The notes under the pieces were generated by a model. The model had not been told where the DNA came from. It worked only from the letters and a program-made list of their open reading frames with translations, and searched no databases. A program made the translations under genes and the position numbers. A stretch of DNA of 11,732 nt from Bacteroidota bacterium (GTDB taxonomy: Bacteria > Bacteroidota > Ignavibacteria > Ignavibacteriales > Ignavibacteriaceae), in NCBI GenBank assembly GCA_023406915.1, contig JAEXTR010000159.1:1-11732 (forward strand), read 5' to 3'. This document shows positions 8,327-11,732 of the stretch, piece by piece; within the stretch, counting starts at the first letter, position 1; each line of letters opens with the position of its first letter.

Positions 8327-8355
8327 TTGACTAAATTACTATTGTTTCATATATT
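8327..8355 (+). promoter_or_regulatory. Sigma70-like promoter of rpsT
   Basis: TTGACT (8327-8332) and TATATT (8350-8355) are spaced by exactly 17 nt. Transcription would start near 8362, leaving a leader of about 28 nt before ATG at 8390. The leader is A-rich, with only a weak Shine-Dalgarno (GAAGAAA). This is the best promoter match in the window. Confidence 0.65.
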
Positions 8356-8389
8356 AGCGGACTGTTAATTAAAAAAAGTTGAAGAAAAT

Positions 8390-8671
8390 ATGGCAAACCA
8401 TAAATCTGCTGAGAAGAGAATCCGTCAGAATAAGAAGCGTCGTGAACTGAACAAAGCCTCTCTCTCAAAAATGAAGACCCTCGTAAAGAAGGTTTACAGT
8501 GCTGCAACCAAAGAAGAAGCCGATGCAGCCTACAAAGAAGCAGTTGCATATATTGACCGTATCAGTGTAAAAGGCAGAATCCATAAGAATAATGCTGCCC
8601 GTAAGAAGTCAAGCCTTACGCTCCACGTTAACGGAATTGAACCGACTGCAGCTCCTGCTGAACAGGCGTAA
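8390..8671 (+). CDS. rpsT: 30S ribosomal protein S20
   Basis: This 93-residue protein is the S20 component of the small ribosomal subunit, which binds 16S rRNA early in assembly. The N-terminus MANHKSAEKRIRQNKKRRELN and the stretch GRIHKNNAARKKSSL (about 62-76) are diagnostic of the bS20 family. The protein is very Lys/Arg-rich and helical. It ends in a short non-basic Ala/Pro tail after residue 80, slightly longer than the usual family end. The gene is monocistronic: its own promoter lies 35-63 nt upstream of the ATG and a hairpin terminator begins about 22 nt after the stop. In some bacteria S20 represses its own translation; nothing in this short leader lets me assert that here. Confidence 0.97.
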   Translation: MANHKSAEKRIRQNKKRRELNKASLSKMKTLVKKVYSAATKEEADAAYKEAVAYIDRISVKGRIHKNNAARKKSSLTLHVNGIEPTAAPAEQA

Positions 8672-8692
8672 TTAAAAGCTTCTGAAGAATTG

Positions 8693-8728
8693 AAAAACCC
8701 CGCGCCGGGCGCGGGGTTTCCTTATTTT
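8693..8728. terminator. Bidirectional intrinsic terminator between rpsT and the GlmU-like gene
   Basis: An 11-bp perfect stem pairs 8695-8705 (AAACCCCGCGC) with 8709-8719 (GCGCGGGGTTT) around a 3-nt loop. On the plus strand it is followed by a mixed T-rich tail (TTTCCTTATTTT). On the minus strand it is followed by TTTTTCA. It therefore serves both convergent genes, and its right flank touches the stop codon of the minus-strand gene (8727-8729). Confidence 0.9.
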
Positions 8729-10241
8729 AAACCTCCCGAAGGTCCTCAATGACATCTGCACCTGTTGGCATAGGCAGATAAAACCGGACAGACTGAATAC
8801 TTCCATCCCGTCTCTGCAATCTGATCACCCGTTTTCTGATAATCACACTATGTTCGATGTGGATATCATCTTCAATCACGGAACCGAAAATGTAGCTGGT
8901 ACCTTTAATCAGGACGTTTCTGCCAATTCTCAGCGGAGACTCATCACTGCCGGTCATATTTACACTTGACTCGATCTTACTCCCTTCACCAATCACAATA
9001 TTTCCCTTGATGATGTCACCCCAGAGGATTTCAACCCCATCACCAATAACGAACTCCTGTCCCTGAAAACAGGATAAATGGGCATTTTCCCATACCGTTA
9101 CGCCACTGCCAAATTTCACATTACCATTAACAAACACATTTTTCTTTAGCCAGACATTATAGTTCAGACTGACACCCTCTCCGATATACACACCTTTTCC
9201 CAGGCGGATATCGAGAGGTATCCCTTTCTTATCCATGGAAAGGATATCTTCCACGACGCTCTCATGAATATAAAAGTCATCCGGGTCATCAAACTCAATG
9301 ATTTTACCAATTTTATCATAAACTATATTCCGGTACACTTTTTCCATCGTCTTCAGTACCGATTTATCGTTGAAGCCCATCACCACATACTGTTCTGCAG
9401 GACTGACAGCTTTTACTGCGTATCCTTCCTTATTGAACATACCGATCAGGTCGGTAATATAGATTTCGCCCTGAGCATTATTGTCGGTTATCCGGTAAAT
9501 AAGATCAATGAGCTTTTTGAAGTCAAAGGCGTACACACCTGAGTTAAACTCACGGTTCACCAGTAATTCCTTACGTGAGAAAGCGTAGACTTTCCCATTA
9601 TACTCTGTCCGGTAGATTTCATCATCAGCGAGCGCCAGAATGTCTTTATGTTCCATAATTTCAATAACTTTTCCAAAATCAACTCCTGAGGGACTTCCCG
9701 CCTCATCAACATCCTTCACACGAACAATTCTACCGTACGAATTTTGTTCCAGAGGTCCTTCATAGATACCGGTGAGCACCATCATATCAGCTTTTGATTT
9801 TACAAAGTCATTCCTGAAGTCCACCATGGTTTTTCGATCGATGAGCCCCATATCCCCGGGGAGGACATACAGAATACCGGTGAACTTATCCTTATCGATC
9901 TTTTCGATGCCCACCTGAACAGCGTGCCCGGTACCTTTTTGCTCTTTCTGATAGGCAAATTTCGTATGAGGTTTTGAACCAAACACTTCCATTACATCAT
10001 CAGCCTTGATACCCACAACTATTATCGTGTTCATTTGGCTAACTTCGTCCTTCGTGGAGTTGTACACCCGCTCAACGGTCGGGATACCCCAGATACTGTG
10101 CAGCATCTTGGACTTTGTAGACTTAATTCGTTTTCCATGTCCTGCAGCCAGGATAACAGCAATCTCGTTCAGGGAGTAATCAAATTCTCCTGACAGGGCA
10201 TCAGCCTTCTGGTATACGGAATCGTGATTTATCTCGTTCAA
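8727..10241 (-). CDS. GlmU-like sugar-phosphate nucleotidyltransferase with atypical left-handed beta-helix C-terminus
   Basis: This is a 504-residue cytosolic protein. The N-terminal half is a clear GlmU-type uridylyltransferase: LAAGHGKRIKS at 31-41 (GlmU has LAAGxGTRMxS), QKEQKGTGHAVQ at 98-109, LPGDMGLI at 127-134, NSYGRIVR at 167-174, REFNSGVYAFD at 230-240, and NAQGEIYITDLI at 255-266. It contains about 35 extra residues between the YGRIVR and EFNSG motifs. The second half (about 342-470) has hexapeptide-repeat character (IGEGV, IGDGV, IGEGS), so a beta-helix is likely. The GlmU acetyltransferase signatures (the RPG strand, the IGNFVEIK block and the catalytic His near HLSYIGD) are not seen. 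The start is TTG at 10241 with GGAG 6 nt upstream. The reaction is probably NTP plus sugar-1-phosphate to NDP-sugar, with the substrate unproven. It is convergent with rpsT. Confidence 0.8.
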   Translation of the reverse strand: MNEINHDSVYQKADALSGEFDYSLNEIAVILAAGHGKRIKSTKSKMLHSIWGIPTVERVYNSTKDEVSQMNTIIVVGIKADDVMEVFGSKPHTKFAYQKEQKGTGHAVQVGIEKIDKDKFTGILYVLPGDMGLIDRKTMVDFRNDFVKSKADMMVLTGIYEGPLEQNSYGRIVRVKDVDEAGSPSGVDFGKVIEIMEHKDILALADDEIYRTEYNGKVYAFSRKELLVNREFNSGVYAFDFKKLIDLIYRITDNNAQGEIYITDLIGMFNKEGYAVKAVSPAEQYVVMGFNDKSVLKTMEKVYRNIVYDKIGKIIEFDDPDDFYIHESVVEDILSMDKKGIPLDIRLGKGVYIGEGVSLNYNVWLKKNVFVNGNVKFGSGVTVWENAHLSCFQGQEFVIGDGVEILWGDIIKGNIVIGEGSKIESSVNMTGSDESPLRIGRNVLIKGTSYIFGSVIEDDIHIEHSVIIRKRVIRLQRRDGSIQSVRFYLPMPTGADVIEDLREV

Positions 10242-10247
10242 GGTTTA

Positions 10248-10251
10248 CTCC
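10248..10251 (-). promoter_or_regulatory. Ribosome binding site deciding the TTG start of the GlmU-like gene
   Basis: The minus strand reads GGAG with 6 nt to TTG at 10241. An in-frame ATG at 10253 overlaps this site but is followed two codons later by TAA (10247-10245), so it cannot start this protein. Confidence 0.6.
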
Positions 10252-10289
10252 ATTTCTTGCGTAGGTAAATTCTGATAAATACAGCCTTT

Positions 10290-10295
10290 ATTATA
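10290..10295 (-). promoter_or_regulatory. Candidate -10 element for the GlmU-like gene
   Basis: A perfect TATAAT on the minus strand (10295-10290) lies about 50 nt upstream of the TTG start. The -35 region 16-17 nt farther upstream (CTGGTT) is poor, so this is tentative. Confidence 0.4.
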
Positions 10296-10492
10296 AGAAT
10301 ATTTCGGGAGAAACCAGTTGATCAGGCGCAAGGATAACCCCTTAAAATAATGTGAAAAATGCAGTTATTTCCTTTGTTAACTCAACTTATTTATTTCTGT
10401 TTTCGATAGTACATCAGAATAAGGTTTCTTGTTGGCTCAATGTTAAATAAACCTTATCCCCTGAGACTTACACAAACCATTATTCAGGTACA

Positions 10493-11732
10493 GTGAACTC
10501 TTTTCAAGGACATAGCTTAAGTGTTTCTTTCCCCGGTCTTCAGGCAGTCATCGATATGAGGCCTGCAGACAGGGGGCTATATGAGTTTGACTTGAAGGAG
10601 AAGCTCCATCCGGAGGATCTCGAAATCTGGGAGCCCCTTCTGCACCAAATTGCCAGGGGGAGAAGAATTCCAAATTTATCAGGTGAAATACGTCTCATCG
10701 ACGCTGACGGTAATTGGGAATTACTTCATATTACACCCTCTTCTGTAACAACCACAGATACCGACTTTATTACCATTACTTTTAAAGTCAAGCCGGTATT
10801 TCCCGAGAATGATGTAGCCCGTATAGATGCCTTCTATGACTCACTTTTTGAGGCAAACCAGGATGCAATGGTGATGTTTACTCTGGATAACTCCCTCTTG
10901 CCAGGGAAGTTCACCAGAGTGAACCAGGCAGCCTCCAGACTGAGCGGATACACTTCTGAAGAACTACAAAATATGAGCCTTCAGGATATTGAAGTATATC
11001 AGCAGGACAATAATGCTACTGATTACCGGATTAACGAACTGCTTACCCATGGGTATTTCAATACAGCCACCAGCATCCGCACTAAAAACAGAGGAGTCCT
11101 GAATGTGGATGTGAGTGCAATTCTGGTTTTCTATCGTTCACAACCTGTTATCCTATCAAGCGTCCGGGAACCTCTTTCAGCTGGCATCAACTATCAGACT
11201 ATGTTCCACAAGATCCCGTTTGGTATCTTTATTGCTGATGATACCGGGAGGTACATCGAAGTCAACCCTGCAGCAGAGGTAATCACCGGCTACTCCCGGG
11301 AAGAGCTAATCGGCATGCCGCTTGTTAACCTGGTTTCTTCTGATTCACGAATCGCAGGGGTCCAACATTTCAATAATCTACGCCAAAATAAAGAATCCAC
11401 TATTGAGATAGGTATTATTAAAAAAGGTGGCGAAAAAGGAGTCTGTCAAGTAACGGGTGTGGCACTTCCAGATAAAAAGTTTCTCGGATTTGTACGTGAT
11501 ATTACCGTCCAAAAGCACCTTCAGGCTCAGCTTCAGGAAAATCAGGAGGAGATGACACACATCATTGACTCTGCCCCTGATGCCATTTTCATTCAGACAG
11601 ACTACAAATTTGCATATATCAACGAAGCAGGATTGCGCCTATTTGGTGCGACTACAAGAGATGAAATCATCGGAACACCTGTGATTGAGTGGTTCGTACC
11701 AGACCAACGTGAGGCTGTCGCAGAAAGAATCC
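10493..11732 (+). CDS. Multi-PAS signalling protein, probable sensor kinase N-terminus (partial at right edge)
   Basis: This is an open reading frame of 413 codons with no stop before the window end. Residues 1-100 look like a PAS-like module lacking its first strand (KEKLHPEDLEIW near 35-46, GEIRLIDADGNWE near 64-76). PAS domain A is about 114-226 (FEANQDAMVMF, then GYTSEELQNM). PAS B is about 234-340 (FHKIPFGIFIADD, NPAAEVITGYSREELIGMPL, ending FVRDITVQKH). PAS C starts at about 352 (IIDSAPDAIFIQTD, NEAGLRLFG) and is cut by the edge. No signal peptide or membrane helix is seen, so it is probably cytosolic. Families built this way usually end in a histidine kinase or GGDEF output, which is not visible here. 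The chosen start is GTG at 10493, the first usable one after TAA at 10448, with AGG nearby; ATG at 10556 is the alternative. No ligand is evident. Confidence 0.8.
   Translation, partial: MNSFQGHSLSVSFPGLQAVIDMRPADRGLYEFDLKEKLHPEDLEIWEPLLHQIARGRRIPNLSGEIRLIDADGNWELLHITPSSVTTTDTDFITITFKVKPVFPENDVARIDAFYDSLFEANQDAMVMFTLDNSLLPGKFTRVNQAASRLSGYTSEELQNMSLQDIEVYQQDNNATDYRINELLTHGYFNTATSIRTKNRGVLNVDVSAILVFYRSQPVILSSVREPLSAGINYQTMFHKIPFGIFIADDTGRYIEVNPAAEVITGYSREELIGMPLVNLVSSDSRIAGVQHFNNLRQNKESTIEIGIIKKGGEKGVCQVTGVALPDKKFLGFVRDITVQKHLQAQLQENQEEMTHIIDSAPDAIFIQTDYKFAYINEAGLRLFGATTRDEIIGTPVIEWFVPDQREAVAERI

Larger units (their letters stand above)
8120..8389. other. Divergent intergenic region between the envelope/smc cluster and rpsT
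   Basis: These 270 nt have no credible coding sequence. Both ends hold promoters: minus-strand elements at 8162-8191 and plus-strand elements at 8327-8355. The middle (about 8195-8325) holds only T-rich runs and a short hairpin, CAGGT-AAAA-ACCTG, at 8273-8286. No RNA gene or riboswitch is recognised. Confidence 0.6.
10242..10492. other. Divergent intergenic region between the GlmU-like and PAS genes
   Basis: These 251 AT-rich nt have no credible coding sequence. They hold the minus-strand TATAAT at 10290-10295 and the ribosome binding site at 10248-10251. I could not find a convincing plus-strand promoter for the PAS gene; short TTG-containing motifs near 10374 and 10432 lack matching -10 boxes. 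No RNA gene is recognised. Confidence 0.5.

Noticed and set aside
8331..8549. Minus-strand open frame of 72 codons opposite rpsT
   Set aside because: Overlaps the certain rpsT gene and its promoter; no recognisable sequence features.
10330..10460. Short similar motifs (AAGGATAACCCC and CCTTATCCCC) in the intergenic spacer
   Set aside because: They are neither exact direct nor exact inverted repeats; too short and degenerate to call an operator.
10556..10558. ATG as alternative start of the PAS protein
   Set aside because: It has no Shine-Dalgarno and would remove 21 residues that continue the same open frame; GTG at 10493 was preferred, though with only moderate confidence.

Overview
The window looks like a chromosomal core region of a Gram-negative bacterium in the Bacteroidota/Ignavibacteriota (Chlorobi-side) group. 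Three things point there. The first is an LpxB (lipid A synthesis). The second is a small secreted protein ending in a type-9-secretion (T9SS) sorting-domain-like tail. The third is an SMC whose N-terminal head carries the variant 'IELKMVE' block that I associate with this phylum. The phylum is an inference from protein style, not from a marker-gene comparison. I see no insertion sequence, phage gene, tRNA, rRNA, CRISPR array or long repeat.

Layout. Positions 1-8119 (minus strand) hold one tightly packed five-gene cluster. Read in the direction of transcription it is: a large membrane-anchored protein with a glycoside hydrolase family 2 (GH2) fold (8119-5543), the chromosome condensation ATPase SMC (5539-1946), a small FnIII/T9SS-tail secreted protein (1944-1285), an MtnX-like HAD phosphatase (1288-521), and LpxB, which runs off the left edge (517-1). 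Junctions are +3, +1, -4 and +3 nt, so the genes are almost certainly co-transcribed and translationally coupled. A 270-nt divergent intergenic region (8120-8389) carries good sigma70-like promoters in both directions. On the plus strand it leads to rpsT, the gene for ribosomal protein S20 (8390-8671). A strong bidirectional hairpin terminator (8693-8728) separates rpsT from a convergent GlmU-like nucleotidyltransferase (10241-8727, minus). A 251-nt divergent spacer (10242-10492) follows, then a plus-strand multi-PAS sensor protein that is open to the right edge (10493-11732).

How the genes fit together. The main cluster combines envelope functions (LpxB for lipid A, a periplasmic GH2-like domain on a polytopic membrane anchor, a secreted T9SS-type protein) with SMC, the chromosome organiser. 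The GlmU-like protein is probably also a sugar-nucleotide enzyme, though its C-terminal half lacks the acetyltransferase signature of true GlmU.

Most notable points. The GH2-like protein has lost the catalytic acid/base Asn-Glu (it reads Gly-His-Ser there) while keeping the nucleophile-position Glu, and it is fused to a roughly six-helix, Yip1-like membrane domain. It is therefore likely a pseudoenzyme or sensor/scaffold. The GlmU-like protein has a non-canonical left-handed beta-helix half. Three of the seven genes with a visible start begin with TTG and one with GTG. Nothing here is an obvious defence or mobile system; the GH2-like membrane protein/SMC/T9SS/LpxB cluster is the best candidate for something undescribed.
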